A DNA stretch of 35,297 nt from Gammaproteobacteria bacterium (GTDB taxonomy: Bacteria; Pseudomonadota; Gammaproteobacteria; Pseudomonadales; Azotimanducaceae), in the NCBI GenBank assembly GCA_007694905.1, contig REEU01000235.1, forward strand, positions 1-35,297, given 5' to 3'. Below the pieces are notes generated by a model. It made no database searches, had not been told where the DNA came from, and worked only from the letters and a program-made list of their open reading frames with translations. Of the stretch, positions 19,535 through 29,261 are shown piece by piece. A program made the translations under genes and the position numbers. Position 1 is the stretch's first letter; each line of letters opens with the position of its first letter.

Positions 19535-19945
19535 TTACTCCTCGTCTTCGTCGGAATCACGACCGCCGGAGCGGTCATCATCGCCGCGGCGCTCACCACG
19601 ATCACGATCCCGGTCGCGGCCTTCGCGCTCCGGCTTGACCATGGGCGACGGCTCGGTCACCGCCTCGTCCATGTTCAGGATCATGTTGCGGATGATGGCG
19701 TCGTTGAAGCGGAATACGTTCTCGATCTCGGCAATGGCTTCGCTGCCGCACTCCACGTTCATGAGCACGTAATGCGCTTTGTGGATCTTGTTGATGGGGT
19801 AGGCCAGCTGGCGACGGCCCCAGTCTTCGAGACGGTGGACCTGGCCTTTGGCCTCCTCGATGATCGACTTGTAGCGCTCGACCATCGAAGGCACCTGCTC
19901 GCTCTGGTCCGGGTGGACCAGGAACACGATTTCATAGTGTCGCAT
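19535..19945 (-). CDS. rpsF: 30S ribosomal protein S6
   Basis: S6 is the S18 partner in the 30S platform. The 136-residue product starts [17 protein letters not shown] and contains [23 protein letters not shown], the classic S6 signature. After residue 93 a low-complexity charged tail rich in Arg, Asp and Glu ends DSDEDEE; such acidic tails can be extended by RimK with glutamate in some bacteria. The ATG at 19945 is chosen over longer in-frame starts because GGGAG precedes it and the conserved sequence begins there. A good promoter lies about 100 bp upstream. Confidence 0.98.
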   Translation of the reverse strand: MRHYEIVFLVHPDQSEQVPSMVERYKSIIEEAKGQVHRLEDWGRRQLAYPINKIHKAHYVLMNVECGSEAIAEIENVFRFNDAIIRNMILNMDEAVTEPSPMVKPEREGRDRDRDRGERRGDDDRSGGRDSDEDEE

Positions 19946-20007
19946 GTCGACTCCCTTCGGATAGGTAGCCACCGCCGCGACAGGCGTGCAGCAAGGAGTG
20001 GGGGAAC

Positions 20008-20026
20008 ACGGCCACCAAGGGGCCGT
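20008..20026. promoter_or_regulatory. Hairpin in the rpsF leader
   Basis: ACGGCC/GGCCGT closes a 7-nt loop between the predicted rpsF promoter and start codon. The rpsF leaders of many bacteria carry an S6:S18-binding hairpin with a CCG bulge and an ACACACCG motif. I do not see that motif clearly, so autoregulation is only a possibility. Confidence 0.35.
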
Positions 20027-20042
20027 CCTCGCGGGAGCGCGG

Positions 20043-20071
20043 ATTCTACGGCAGCACCCCGCGGGACGCAA
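20043..20071 (-). promoter_or_regulatory. Sigma-70 promoter for rpsF-rpsR-rplI
   Basis: On the minus strand TTGCGT (20066-20071) and TAGAAT (20043-20048) are spaced by exactly 17 bp. The -35 matches four of six and the -10 five of six consensus bases. The site lies about 100 bp upstream of rpsF in the rlmB-rpsF gap, and it allows the ribosomal genes to be expressed independently of rnr-rlmB. Confidence 0.65.
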
Positions 20072-20116
20072 CCGGCTGCAGGGCCTCAGATGGCCCGTCG
20101 CAGCGGCCGCCTGGGG

Positions 20117-20851
20117 TCATCCACCACGGCGCTGGCGGACCGCTTCGAACAGGGCGATGCCCGCCGTCACGGACACATTCAGACTCTCGGCTTCGCCGGC
20201 CATGGGCAGCCGGGCGAGATGGTCACAGTGCTCGCGGGTCAGTCGCCGCAGACCGCTGTCCTCGGCGCCGAGCAGTAACGCGCAACCACCGCGCAGGTCC
20301 ACCGACCAGAGCAGCTCGTCGCCTTCGCCGGCGAGCCCCACCCGCATGACGCCGCGCTGCGCAAGCCAGCGCAGGGTGCGGGCGAGGTTGGCCACCATGA
20401 TCAGTGGCAGACGCTCCGCGGCGCCGCTGGCCACCTTGCGCGCGGCAGGCGTCAGCGGCGCACTGCGACTCCTTGGCACCACCACCGCATGCGCGCCGGA
20501 GGCCTCGGCGCTGCGCATGCAGGCACCGAGATTGCGCGGGTCCGTGACGCCCTCGACGATGAGCAGCAGCGGCGGCTTGGAGAGACTGTCGAGCAGGGCT
20601 TCGAGCGCGCCTTCGTCACCCGGGGCGCGGCCCTCGGCCACCCGCGCCGCCACGCCCTGATGCGCGCCCGCGTCCAGCGCATCGAGATCCCGGCGCGCAA
20701 CGCGCTTCACGCTCACATCCAGCGCACGACAGCGGACTTCGAGCTCGCGGCCGCGGCCATCGCGGCGCTCGGTGGCGAGCCACACCTCGGAGACCGAACC
20801 GGATTCCAGTGCCGCCCGGACGGCGTGGAACCCCGTGACCCAGTCGCTCAC
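20117..20851 (-). CDS. rlmB: 23S rRNA (guanosine-2'-O)-methyltransferase RlmB
   Basis: RlmB methylates the ribose of G2251 in the 23S peptidyl-transferase centre using S-adenosylmethionine. The 244-residue SpoU/TrmH-family protein has the N-terminal RNA-binding domain with GFHAVRAAL, then the knotted catalytic domain with DPRNLGACMRSAEASGAHAV, LLGAEDSGLR and LPMAGEAESLNVSVTAGIALFE. The start is a GTG at 20851, two bases after the rnr stop, so the genes are coupled. rnr-rlmB is a standard gammaproteobacterial pair. Confidence 0.96.
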   Translation of the reverse strand: MSDWVTGFHAVRAALESGSVSEVWLATERRDGRGRELEVRCRALDVSVKRVARRDLDALDAGAHQGVAARVAEGRAPGDEGALEALLDSLSKPPLLLIVEGVTDPRNLGACMRSAEASGAHAVVVPRSRSAPLTPAARKVASGAAERLPLIMVANLARTLRWLAQRGVMRVGLAGEGDELLWSVDLRGGCALLLGAEDSGLRRLTREHCDHLARLPMAGEAESLNVSVTAGIALFEAVRQRRGG

Positions 20852-20853
20852 GG

Positions 20854-23187
20854 TCAGCCGCGCCGGCGCCCACGCGGAGATCGCCCGCGGCGCGGTTGCT
20901 TAGAGCGCGGTTGCTCCTGTTTGCCGCTGCGCCGCGGTGGTTTGCGCTTGGTGAGTTGCTCGAGCACGGTGAAGTCGATCTTGCGCTCCTCCACGTCGAC
21001 CCGGGCCACGGCCACCCGCAGCCGATCGCCGAGCCCGAACACCGTCTTCGTCGACTCGCCCTGCAGCAGGCGGTGGGTCGAATCGAAGTGGTAGTAGTCG
21101 CCCGGCAGCATGGTGACGTGGGCGAGGCCCTGAACGTAGAGATCGTCGAGTTCCACGAACAGTCCGAAATTGGTCACGCCGGTGACGGTGCCCTCGAACT
21201 CGGCACCGAGGTGCTGCTCCATGAACTCGCACTTCAGCCAGTCGATCATGTCCCGGGAGGCCGCATCCGCGCGCCGCTCGGTCATGGAAATGTGCTCGCC
21301 GACGTTGACCAGACGGGGCTGCTCGTAGGGGTAGATCTTCTCCTTCGGCATTGCGCCGGCGCCCCGCACCCGCTGCACGTACTCGCTTTCGAGCCGGGAG
21401 CGGATCACGTGGCGAATACCCCGATGCACCAGCAGATCCGCATAGCGCCGGATCGGCGACGTGAAGTGGGTGTAGGCCGGCAGGGCCAAGCCGAAGTGGC
21501 CCTCGTTCACGGGTTGGTACACCGCCTGATTCATGGACCGCAGCACCGACACCTCAATGACGTGCCGGTCCGGCCGGTGAGCGACGCTCTCGATCAGGGC
21601 CTTGAGGTCACGGGGCTCGGGGATGTCACTTCCGCCGAGCTGCACCCCGAGTCCGGCCAGAAATCCCCGCAGCTCCTCGATGCGCGCCGGATCCGGCTCC
21701 GCGTGCACACGGTACAGCGCCGGCAGTTTGTGCTTCTCGAAGAAGCGGGCCGCCGCGACGTTGGCGCTGATCATGCACTCCTCGATCAGGCGATGGGCAT
21801 CGTTGCGATGCACCGGTACGATTTCCGCCACCCGCCCGTCGTCGCCGATCACAATGCGCGACTCGGTGCTCTCGAAATCCACCGTACCCCGAGCCGCGCG
21901 GCCCTCGCGCAGCGCGAGGTAGAGCTGGCGCAACTCCAGCAGTCGTTCCGCCAGCGGCACGATTTCCGGATCACTGTCGCGCACGCCGTCGAGGCCCTTG
22001 TCGAACAGGGCGCCGACCCGGGTGTAGGTGAGGCGGGCCGAGGAGCGCATCACGCCCTCGAAGAACTGGAACTTGCCGAGCCGTCCCTTGGCGGAGATCG
22101 CCATCTCGCACACCAGACAGAGCCGGTCCACCTGAGGCTTCAAGGAACACAGTTCGTTGGACAGCGCCTCCGGCAGCATCGGCACCACAGTACTCGGCAG
22201 GTACACCGAGTTGCCCCGATTCTCTGCTTCCTCGTCCAGCCCGGAGCCGGGATGGACGTAGTGCGAGACATCGGCGATGGCCACCAGCAGACGCCAGCCG
22301 CCACCGCGCTTCTTCTCGCAGAACACCGCGTCATCAAAGTCGCGCGCGTCCTCGCCGTCGATGGTCACCAGGTCAAGCTCGCGCAGATCCACCCGTTTGC
22401 GGGTGTCCTCTGTGGCAACGACGGTGGGCAGCCGCTCCACGGCACGATCCACCGCGTCCGGCCACTTGCGGGGAATGCCCTGGGCACCGAGCACCACGTC
22501 CACTCGGGTGCGATGAAAGTCGTCGCTGGTGCTCAGCACCTCAACGACCCGGCCCCAGGCCGGCTGATGGCGCTCCGGATAGCGCGTGAGCTCGACCTCC
22601 ACCCAGTCGCCGCTGCGGGCGCCGCCACGATCGCCCGGGTTGATCAGAATCTCCTGGTTGAGGCGCGGATTGGCCGGCACCAGAATGCACACGCCGCCCA
22701 TCTCGTCGATGCGGCCGGTCATGCGCGCGTGGGCACGATCCACCACCTCCGCCACCACGCCCTCGCGCTTGCCGTCGCGGCGCTCGCCCGAGATGCGCAC
22801 CAGCACCCGATCCCCGTCCATGGCGCTGTGTAGCTGCCGCTCATGGAGGTAGACGTCGGCGGAACCGTCTTCCGGTCGCAGCCAGCCGAAGCCGTCCCGG
22901 TGTGCCTGCACCCGGCCGGCGACCAGATCCAGCTTCTCCACCAGAGCGTAGCGGCCGCGCCGATCCATGAGCAGCTGGCTGTCCCGGCACATGGCGCGCA
23001 GGCGACGGCGCAGCGCCTCGAGGTCCTGATCGGAGGCAAGATCGAGATCTTCAGCGATGGCGCCGATGTCACGGGGCAGGCCGGCGGCGCGCAGGCGCTC
23101 GAGGATCAGTTCGCGGCTGGCAATTGGGTTGTCGTAGTTGGCGGACTCGCGTTTGGCCTGCGGGTCCTTGGGTTGACGTCGGGACAT
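20854..23187 (-). CDS. rnr: Ribonuclease R
   Basis: RNase R is a processive 3'-5' exoribonuclease for structured RNA, rRNA quality control and mRNA decay. The 777-residue protein has an N-terminal helix-turn-helix/cold-shock region, the RNB catalytic domain with DGEDARDFDDAVF (metal-binding aspartates) and YLPSTVVPMLPEALSNELCSL, an S1 domain near the C-terminus (GTVTGVTNFGLFVELDDLYV), and a lysine/arginine-rich tail of about 35 residues. The start is taken as the ATG at 23187 (MSRRQPKDPQ), with CAAGAG upstream; the frame is open further back but without family character. It follows tRNA-Leu and two hairpins and is coupled to rlmB. Confidence 0.97.
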   Translation of the reverse strand: MSRRQPKDPQAKRESANYDNPIASRELILERLRAAGLPRDIGAIAEDLDLASDQDLEALRRRLRAMCRDSQLLMDRRGRYALVEKLDLVAGRVQAHRDGFGWLRPEDGSADVYLHERQLHSAMDGDRVLVRISGERRDGKREGVVAEVVDRAHARMTGRIDEMGGVCILVPANPRLNQEILINPGDRGGARSGDWVEVELTRYPERHQPAWGRVVEVLSTSDDFHRTRVDVVLGAQGIPRKWPDAVDRAVERLPTVVATEDTRKRVDLRELDLVTIDGEDARDFDDAVFCEKKRGGGWRLLVAIADVSHYVHPGSGLDEEAENRGNSVYLPSTVVPMLPEALSNELCSLKPQVDRLCLVCEMAISAKGRLGKFQFFEGVMRSSARLTYTRVGALFDKGLDGVRDSDPEIVPLAERLLELRQLYLALREGRAARGTVDFESTESRIVIGDDGRVAEIVPVHRNDAHRLIEECMISANVAAARFFEKHKLPALYRVHAEPDPARIEELRGFLAGLGVQLGGSDIPEPRDLKALIESVAHRPDRHVIEVSVLRSMNQAVYQPVNEGHFGLALPAYTHFTSPIRRYADLLVHRGIRHVIRSRLESEYVQRVRGAGAMPKEKIYPYEQPRLVNVGEHISMTERRADAASRDMIDWLKCEFMEQHLGAEFEGTVTGVTNFGLFVELDDLYVQGLAHVTMLPGDYYHFDSTHRLLQGESTKTVFGLGDRLRVAVARVDVEERKIDFTVLEQLTKRKPPRRSGKQEQPRSKQPRRGRSPRGRRRG

Positions 23188-23285
23188 GAACGATACTCTT
23201 GGAAGTGGGTCGCAATCGTGGACCCTAAAAGGGTCGACCCAATCCGCGAGCAATGCAATGGAGGGAGCCGAAACCAGGTACTCTC

Positions 23286-23326
23286 GGGCGGGAATACGCG
23301 CGCGTTCTGAGGCCGTATTTCCGCCC
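23286..23326. promoter_or_regulatory. Imperfect inverted repeat upstream of rnr
   Basis: GGGCGGGAATACG (23286-23298) and CGTATTTCCGCCC (23314-23326) are inverted repeats with one mismatch and a 15-nt spacer. The site lies about 100 bp before the rnr start, between rnr and the hairpin after tRNA-Leu. It may be an operator, an attenuator or a second terminator. Confidence 0.45.
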
Positions 23327-23337
23327 TACAGTACACG

Positions 23338-23365
23338 CGCCGGAAGGCCATGCGGCCTTCCGGCG
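23338..23365 (-). terminator. Hairpin downstream of tRNA-Leu
   Basis: A perfect 12-bp stem (core GCCGGAAGGCC) closes a 4-nt loop, starting 6 bp after the encoded CCA end of the tRNA. No U-tract follows, so it may terminate only partly or guide 3'-end processing while letting transcription reach rnr. Confidence 0.6.
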
Positions 23366-23371
23366 TCAGGA

Positions 23372-23458
23372 TGGTGCCGAGGAGAGGACTTGAACCTCCA
23401 CGGGGTTTCCCCCACCAGCACCTGAAGCTGGCGCGTCTACCAATTTCGCCACCTCGGC
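23372..23458 (-). tRNA. tRNA-Leu (anticodon CAG)
   Basis: The 87-nt gene has a perfect 7-bp acceptor stem (GCCGAGG with CCTCGGC), a D-arm with AATTGGTAGAC, an anticodon stem CCAGC/GCTGG enclosing the loop TTCAGGT (anticodon CAG, reading CUG), a long variable arm (GTGGGGGAAACCCCGT) typical of class II leucine tRNA, a GGTTCAAGTCC T-arm, and an encoded CCA end. Its position directly upstream of rnr is as I recall for Pseudomonas. A near-consensus promoter precedes it. Confidence 0.98.
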
Positions 23459-23464
23459 GTCCGC

Positions 23465-23481
23465 GACTGCACGGGGCAGTC
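23465..23481. promoter_or_regulatory. Small hairpin in the tRNA-Leu 5' leader
   Basis: GACTGC/GCAGTC closes a 5-nt loop just upstream of the mature tRNA 5' end. It would be in the precursor removed by RNase P. Confidence 0.4.
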
Positions 23482-23494
23482 ACAGCGGCGGCGC

Positions 23495-23523
23495 AATGTA
23501 CAAACGGGTCAGAGGGATGTCAA
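23495..23523 (-). promoter_or_regulatory. Sigma-70 promoter for tRNA-Leu (and probably rnr-rlmB)
   Basis: On the minus strand TTGACA (23518-23523, perfect -35) and TACATT (23495-23500, four of six) are spaced by 17 bp. The -10 lies 36 bp before the mature tRNA 5' end. This is the best-looking promoter in the window. Confidence 0.8.
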
Positions 23524-23566
23524 CACGATTCCGCCACCGCCGCACCCGAACTTCGGGCTCGGGACA

Positions 23567-24520
23567 CTAGGGAATGGGCTGATAACCCGCGCGCACACCC
23601 TTGGTGACGATGGCCACCGCGTCGTGGCCGTGCAGGCTCTCGTAGTGGTTCACTCGGACCCAGAAGTCTAGAATGCGGTCCTCGGCATTCAGCGCCGCCT
23701 TGATGCGCCGCCCAGCGTCCTCGCAGAACATGAGGTTAGCGCCATTGAGGCGGGCGAACTCCTGCTCGTCCTCACGCTTGACCGCAGCTTGCACCGGCGT
23801 TTTCAGCGCGCCCTCGACCATATCGACGAGATCCGTGATCGGCAGCTCGCCTGATCCGGGCGCGAGCCGCACCAGCACTTCGGCCACGCTGCGCTGGCTG
23901 TGCGGTGTCGCGAGGATGCCCTGCTCCGTGCCCAGCCACGCCAACACGTCTTCGGCGGCCACCGATCCAGAGGCGTCGAAGTCACGCTGGAACTGTTCCT
24001 GGATCAGCTGTCGCGCCAGGGCGGCCGAGCAGGGACAGGTAGAGGAGTAGGTCACACCCAGTCCGAGTTCGACCCGCGCTTCGCCGTCGATCTGCTGGGC
24101 GCGCAACTTGACCGGGTAGTGATTCCAGCCCTCGTTGTCGCTCTTCAGCGCCCGCCGCCGAAGGAAGTGATCGAACTTGATCTCCAGCAACGCCTTGGTG
24201 GAGAGATCCGCGTGGGATGCGGTCATTTCCACAAGCACGCGTTCAAGCGCAGCGCAGCTAAGGTGCTCGTCCGCGGCGAACTGCTGCAGCAGCAGATAAA
24301 GCCTGGACATGTGGATGCCCTTGGCATGGCTGTCCGCGAGGTCCACGTAGACCTGCGCCGTGCCGTGGACCGGGGTACTGCGCCCCGCCTCCATGATGAG
24401 GAAAGGTTGATGCACATTGGCCATGCCCACCCAATCCAGGGTGCCTTGGGGGCGGGAGTGGGGAGCATTGGCGATATCGGGCATGTCGGCGGTGAGCCGA
24501 GGAAGCTTGAGACTGTTCAT
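23567..24520 (-). CDS. folE2: GTP cyclohydrolase I, type IB (FolE2)
   Basis: FolE2 converts GTP to 7,8-dihydroneopterin triphosphate, the first step of folate synthesis, and can use metals other than zinc. The 317-residue product has the family segments LDWVGMANVHQPF, VDLADSHAKGIHMSRLY, the metal/cysteine motif YSSTCPCSAALARQ, and FWVRVNHYESLHGHDAVA near the C-terminus. The ATG at 24520 is used because the conserved part begins soon after; the open frame extends further upstream without matching the family. FolE2 genes are often under Zur control when FolE1 is also present, but I see no convincing Zur palindrome here. It lies between a Trm112-like gene and tRNA-Leu and seems to have its own promoter. 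Confidence 0.96.
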   Translation of the reverse strand: MNSLKLPRLTADMPDIANAPHSRPQGTLDWVGMANVHQPFLIMEAGRSTPVHGTAQVYVDLADSHAKGIHMSRLYLLLQQFAADEHLSCAALERVLVEMTASHADLSTKALLEIKFDHFLRRRALKSDNEGWNHYPVKLRAQQIDGEARVELGLGVTYSSTCPCSAALARQLIQEQFQRDFDASGSVAAEDVLAWLGTEQGILATPHSQRSVAEVLVRLAPGSGELPITDLVDMVEGALKTPVQAAVKREDEQEFARLNGANLMFCEDAGRRIKAALNAEDRILDFWVRVNHYESLHGHDAVAIVTKGVRAGYQPIP

Positions 24521-24662
24521 GGGGTGCTGGCCCTGAGCCGGTGATCCGAAGATCCGGTGATGGGGTGGACGGTTGCGATCGGCACCAGCGTCCGACCGAA
24601 TCTGTCCGCTTTTTGTCAGGGTTTTTGATTCAGAATGGAGAGTCCACCCCCGACGTCCAGAC

Positions 24663-24691
24663 ACAATACGTCCAGATCTCTCGCAAAACAA
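24663..24691 (-). promoter_or_regulatory. Candidate promoter for folE2
   Basis: TTGTTT (24686-24691) and TATTGT (24663-24668) on the minus strand are separated by 17 bp in a locally AT-rich segment, about 140 bp before the folE2 start. Next to it CAAAAC and GTTTTG form a 6-bp inverted repeat (within 24684-24709) that could be an operator. Confidence 0.45.
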
Positions 24692-24755
24692 GCTTTAGTT
24701 TAAGTTTTGTACAGGTTAAGAGTTCGCATCGAGACGGCTCCGCCGCGCCGGGCAG

Positions 24756-24971
24756 TCAGGTCTCGACGCCTGGCGTCTGCTTTCGCAGCGCCTCCAGCTC
24801 CTCGGGAGCGAGCTCCCGCGCCTCATCTGCCAGCAGGACCGGGATGCCGTCACGGACGGGGTAGGCGAGACCGCTCGCCACGCATTGCAGCTCTTCGCCA
24901 TCCTGACTCACGACCAGGGAAGTCTTGCTCACAGGGCAGACCAGGATCGCCAGCAGCTCTCGATCGATCAT
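24756..24971 (-). CDS. Trm112-like small protein (YcaR/UPF0434 family)
   Basis: The 71-residue protein starts MIDRELLAILVCPVSKTSLV and continues with LQCVASGLAYPVRDGIPVLLADEAREL, the pattern of the Trm112/UPF0434 family. Eukaryotic Trm112 activates methyltransferases; the bacterial role is poorly defined. Only one cysteine of the usual zinc-ribbon pair (C12 in LVCPVS) is conserved at the front, and another lies in LQCVAS. The ATG at 24971 follows GAGAAG and beats an in-frame GTG at 24983. Elsewhere the gene commonly sits between lpxK and kdsB; here it stands alone, divergent from pyk and upstream of folE2. Confidence 0.88.
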   Translation of the reverse strand: MIDRELLAILVCPVSKTSLVVSQDGEELQCVASGLAYPVRDGIPVLLADEARELAPEELEALRKQTPGVET

Positions 24972-25176
24972 TGCGCTTCTCACTGGTGGGGTGGCCGGGT
25001 GCGGGTTGCCGCCCAGCCTTCAGGTACACTGCGGCGCATGGTAGCGTCCGCTGGCCTGCGTGGCACCCTCGCCCGGCGGCACGGCCATGCGAAGCAAGTG
25101 TCCGGGCACGCAGCGCCGCATCTGGAACATGTGGCGACTGGGCGTTCCGATCGCCTGTGAAGGGAGCCCAGTCGCC

Positions 25177-26625
25177 ATGCATGGTCACGAGCGCCGGACC
25201 CGGATCGTCTGCACCATTGGCCCTGCCAGCGCGGCCCCGGACCGCATTCATGCCCTGCTCGAGGCGGGCATGGACGTGGCCCGGCTGAATTTCTCCCACG
25301 GCGATCACGCCTTTCACGCCACCCTGATCAAGCGGCTGCGCGAAGCCGCCGCCGCGCGAGATCACCCGCTGGCCATCCTGCAAGATCTGCAGGGCCCGAA
25401 GATTCGCGTCGACAACGTGCCAGCCGGCGGCATCGAACTGACACCGGATGCCGTCATCGATTTCACAGGCACTGGGTCCGATGCCCGCGCCGAGGCAGAC
25501 CTCCCCCTGATCGCCGTGTCTTACCCCGACTTTCACCGCGACGTGGCTCCGGGCACCCGCGTCCTGCTCGACGATGGTCATCTCACGCTGGAGGTGGAGT
25601 CGGTGACCGTGGACCGCGCCCGCTGCCGCGTGCAGGACGGGGGCACACTGCTTCCGCGCAAGGGCGTCAACCTTCCCGGCGTGCTGCTGTCCGTACCTGC
25701 CCTCACACCCAAGGACGTGGCTGATCTGGCGTTCGGAGTCGCCCAGGGCGTCGACTTCATCGCCCTGTCCTTCGTCCAGCGCGCGGAGGACGTGGCCGAG
25801 GCCCAGGCCCTGATCCAGAGCCATGGCGCTGCAATTCCTCTGATCGCGAAGATCGAGAAGCCCCAGGCGGTCAGCGGGATCGACGCCATCCTCGAACAAG
25901 CAGACGGGATCATGATCGCTCGCGGCGATCTCGGCGTGGAGGTGCCGCCGGAAGAGGTGCCGCGAATCCAGAAAGCGCTGATCCGGGCCGCAGTGCAGCA
26001 CGGAGTGCCCGTGATCACCGCCACCCAGATGCTGGAATCCATGATCAAATCACCGCGGCCCACGCGCGCGGAGGCGTCCGACGTGGCCAACGCCGTGCTC
26101 GATTCCACCGATGCGGTGATGCTCTCGGGCGAGACCGCCAGCGGCGACCATCCGGTGGCAGCGACCCAGATGATGGCCCGCATCATCTCGCTGACCGAGC
26201 GGGACCTGGAGCCGCGCTGGGATCTGCTGCGCCGGGACCGGGACACCCGCTATCCCATCGACCTGGCGGTGGGCTACTCCGCCTGCCACGCCGCCGAGAT
26301 GACCAACGCCCACGCCATCGTCTGCCTGACCGGATCCGGGGCCACGGCGCGTACGGTGGCCCGCTTCCGGCCGCTGACGCCGATCCTGGCACTGACCTCC
26401 AGCGACGTGACCCGCCGCCGACTGAGCCTGGTCTGGGGCGTGAAGGCCATTCCGAGCCGTGACTTCGGCAACGAAGCCGAGGAAGCGATCGAGGCCATTG
26501 GTCGCCATCTGCTGCAGTATGGGTCCCTGCGCCCGGGGGATCGTCTGGTCCTCACGGCAGGTCTACCCTTCGGCGCCCGCCGCACCACCAACACGATGCG
26601 CATCGAAGCCATCCCGGAGTCGTGA
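25177..26625 (+). CDS. pyk: Pyruvate kinase
   Basis: Pyruvate kinase transfers phosphate from phosphoenolpyruvate to ADP in glycolysis. The 482-residue protein has RTRIVCTIGPAS, MDVARLNFSHG, ILQDLQGPKIR, the active-site block LIAKIEKPQAVSGID, IMIARGDLGVEVP, and ATQMLESMIKSPRPTRAE followed by DVANAVLDSTDAVMLSGETA. The C-terminal allosteric domain extends from about residue 350. The ATG at 25177 is chosen because AGGGAG precedes it and the conserved N-terminus starts there. It is the only plus-strand gene between purA and tRNA-Leu, divergent from the Trm112-like gene and convergent with purA (30-bp gap). Which isozyme (PykA or PykF) is not clear. Confidence 0.97.
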   Translation: MHGHERRTRIVCTIGPASAAPDRIHALLEAGMDVARLNFSHGDHAFHATLIKRLREAAAARDHPLAILQDLQGPKIRVDNVPAGGIELTPDAVIDFTGTGSDARAEADLPLIAVSYPDFHRDVAPGTRVLLDDGHLTLEVESVTVDRARCRVQDGGTLLPRKGVNLPGVLLSVPALTPKDVADLAFGVAQGVDFIALSFVQRAEDVAEAQALIQSHGAAIPLIAKIEKPQAVSGIDAILEQADGIMIARGDLGVEVPPEEVPRIQKALIRAAVQHGVPVITATQMLESMIKSPRPTRAEASDVANAVLDSTDAVMLSGETASGDHPVAATQMMARIISLTERDLEPRWDLLRRDRDTRYPIDLAVGYSACHAAEMTNAHAIVCLTGSGATARTVARFRPLTPILALTSSDVTRRRLSLVWGVKAIPSRDFGNEAEEAIEAIGRHLLQYGSLRPGDRLVLTAGLPFGARRTTNTMRIEAIPES

Positions 26626-26655
26626 TCGGTTGTTGCCGCGTTCGGCGCGCCCGGA

Positions 26656-27954
<1,299 letters not shown>

Positions 27955-29184
27955 TCAGTCCTCGACGGGCGCATCGCGCCCCGGTTCATTGCCCAGCGTC
28001 GACACCCAAGCGGTGCCATCCCATAGCAGTTCGGCCGTCGCCAGCCACCCGTCAGCGCCCTGTGGCAGCACCCGAACGCCCTGTTCACGCAGCTCGTTGA
28101 CGCGCCGCCACAGGCTGCGGATCTGCGACTCCCCCAGCCCCTGCAGCGTCGGCAGGCGCACACTCGCAACCGACGGCGGCATTTCCGGCGAGAGGTCCAC
28201 CAGCACTTTGAGATCGAGGTCGAAGCCCGTGGCAGGACGGCCACGACCGAAAGCCTGGCCGATGTCGTCGTAGCGGCCGCCACGCGCCAGCGCCTGGCCG
28301 TGGTCGGGCGCATAGGCCGAGAACACCGTGCCCGTGTGGTAGTTGTAGCCATGCAGCTCACTGAGGTCGAACCCCAGGTCGAGCGCCGGACAGCGTTGCC
28401 GGGCCAGTTCCGCCGTCTTCTCGAGCTCATCGAGCGCCACCGTGACCGCCGGCGGCGCAGCAGCGAAAGTCTGCCTTGCACGCGGCAGAACAGATGCGTT
28501 CCCCAATAGGCTCGGCAAGGTGATGATCATCTTGGCGATGTCCGCCGGTACGTCCTGCCCGTGGAGCAGCGCCCGGATGTCTGCAGCGGCTTTGCGCTGC
28601 ACCGCATCGAAGAGGGTGTCCTGCGCCGCTGGCGGCAGACCGGCAGCATTCGCCAACGCACGATAGATGGCCACGTGCCCCAGCTCGATGTGCAGGGTAC
28701 CAAGGCCGGCAACCGCCAATGTCTCCGCCATCAGCGCCAGCACTTCCGCATCGCCTTCGGGTCCGGGTACGCCGTAGAGCTCGGCGCCGACCTTCACCGG
28801 CGAGCGGGAACCGAACAGTCCCTGCCCTCTCGTCCGCAGCACCGTACCTGCGTAGCACAGTCGGGTGGGTCCCTCGCTGCGCAGGGAGTGGGCGTCGATG
28901 CGCGCCGCCTGGGACGTTAGATCCGCGCGGATGCCCATGAGCCGGCCGGACTCCTGGTCCGTCACCTTGAACGTCTGCAGGTCGAGATCGCCGCCGACAC
29001 CCACCAGCAGCGAGTCGAGGAACTCCAGCAGGGGCGGGAACACCAGCTCGAACCCCCACAGATCGAAGCGCTGCAGGATGCGCTGCCGCAGGGCCTCAAT
29101 CTGACGGGCCCTGGGCGGCAGGATCTCCTCCACGCCGTCGGGTAGCAGCCAGCGGCCGCCCTGATCCAGTCTGTCGATGGTCAC
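27955..29184 (-). CDS. hisZ: ATP phosphoribosyltransferase regulatory subunit HisZ
   Basis: HisZ is a catalytically inactive histidyl-tRNA synthetase paralogue that complexes with short-form HisG to permit the first step of histidine synthesis. The protein has RWLLPDGVEEILPP near the N-terminus, the class II-like segments FELVFPPLLEFLDSLL and MGIRADLTSQAARI, LCYAGTVLR, and the motif LHGYNYHTGTVFSAYAP. The C-terminal anticodon-binding domain of HisRS is missing, as expected. The start is taken as GTG at 29184 (VTIDRLDQGG), preceded by GGGGA; a longer frame runs to a GTG at 29247. A short HisG must be encoded elsewhere. Confidence 0.95.
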   Translation of the reverse strand: MTIDRLDQGGRWLLPDGVEEILPPRARQIEALRQRILQRFDLWGFELVFPPLLEFLDSLLVGVGGDLDLQTFKVTDQESGRLMGIRADLTSQAARIDAHSLRSEGPTRLCYAGTVLRTRGQGLFGSRSPVKVGAELYGVPGPEGDAEVLALMAETLAVAGLGTLHIELGHVAIYRALANAAGLPPAAQDTLFDAVQRKAAADIRALLHGQDVPADIAKMIITLPSLLGNASVLPRARQTFAAAPPAVTVALDELEKTAELARQRCPALDLGFDLSELHGYNYHTGTVFSAYAPDHGQALARGGRYDDIGQAFGRGRPATGFDLDLKVLVDLSPEMPPSVASVRLPTLQGLGESQIRSLWRRVNELREQGVRVLPQGADGWLATAELLWDGTAWVSTLGNEPGRDAPVED

Positions 29185-29261
29185 CGCCCCGTCTTCCCCG
29201 TACCCATCCCGCAGCCACGCCGGCCGCGCCTGCATGAGGCACGGCACGACGCATGAGGCCG

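Noticed and set aside
20896-22833. Long plus-strand open frame antisense to rnr
   Set aside because: Shadow frame; histidine/glutamine/arginine-rich product without motifs.
23106-23483. A 125-codon minus-strand open frame containing GEIGRRASFRCWWGK
   Set aside because: This is the well-known false translation of a tRNA-Leu gene; it overlaps tRNA-Leu and the rnr start.
24521-24755. Possible Zur operator upstream of folE2
   Set aside because: The AT-rich segment has only a 6-bp inverted repeat (CAAAAC/GTTTTG) and does not fit the Zur palindrome.
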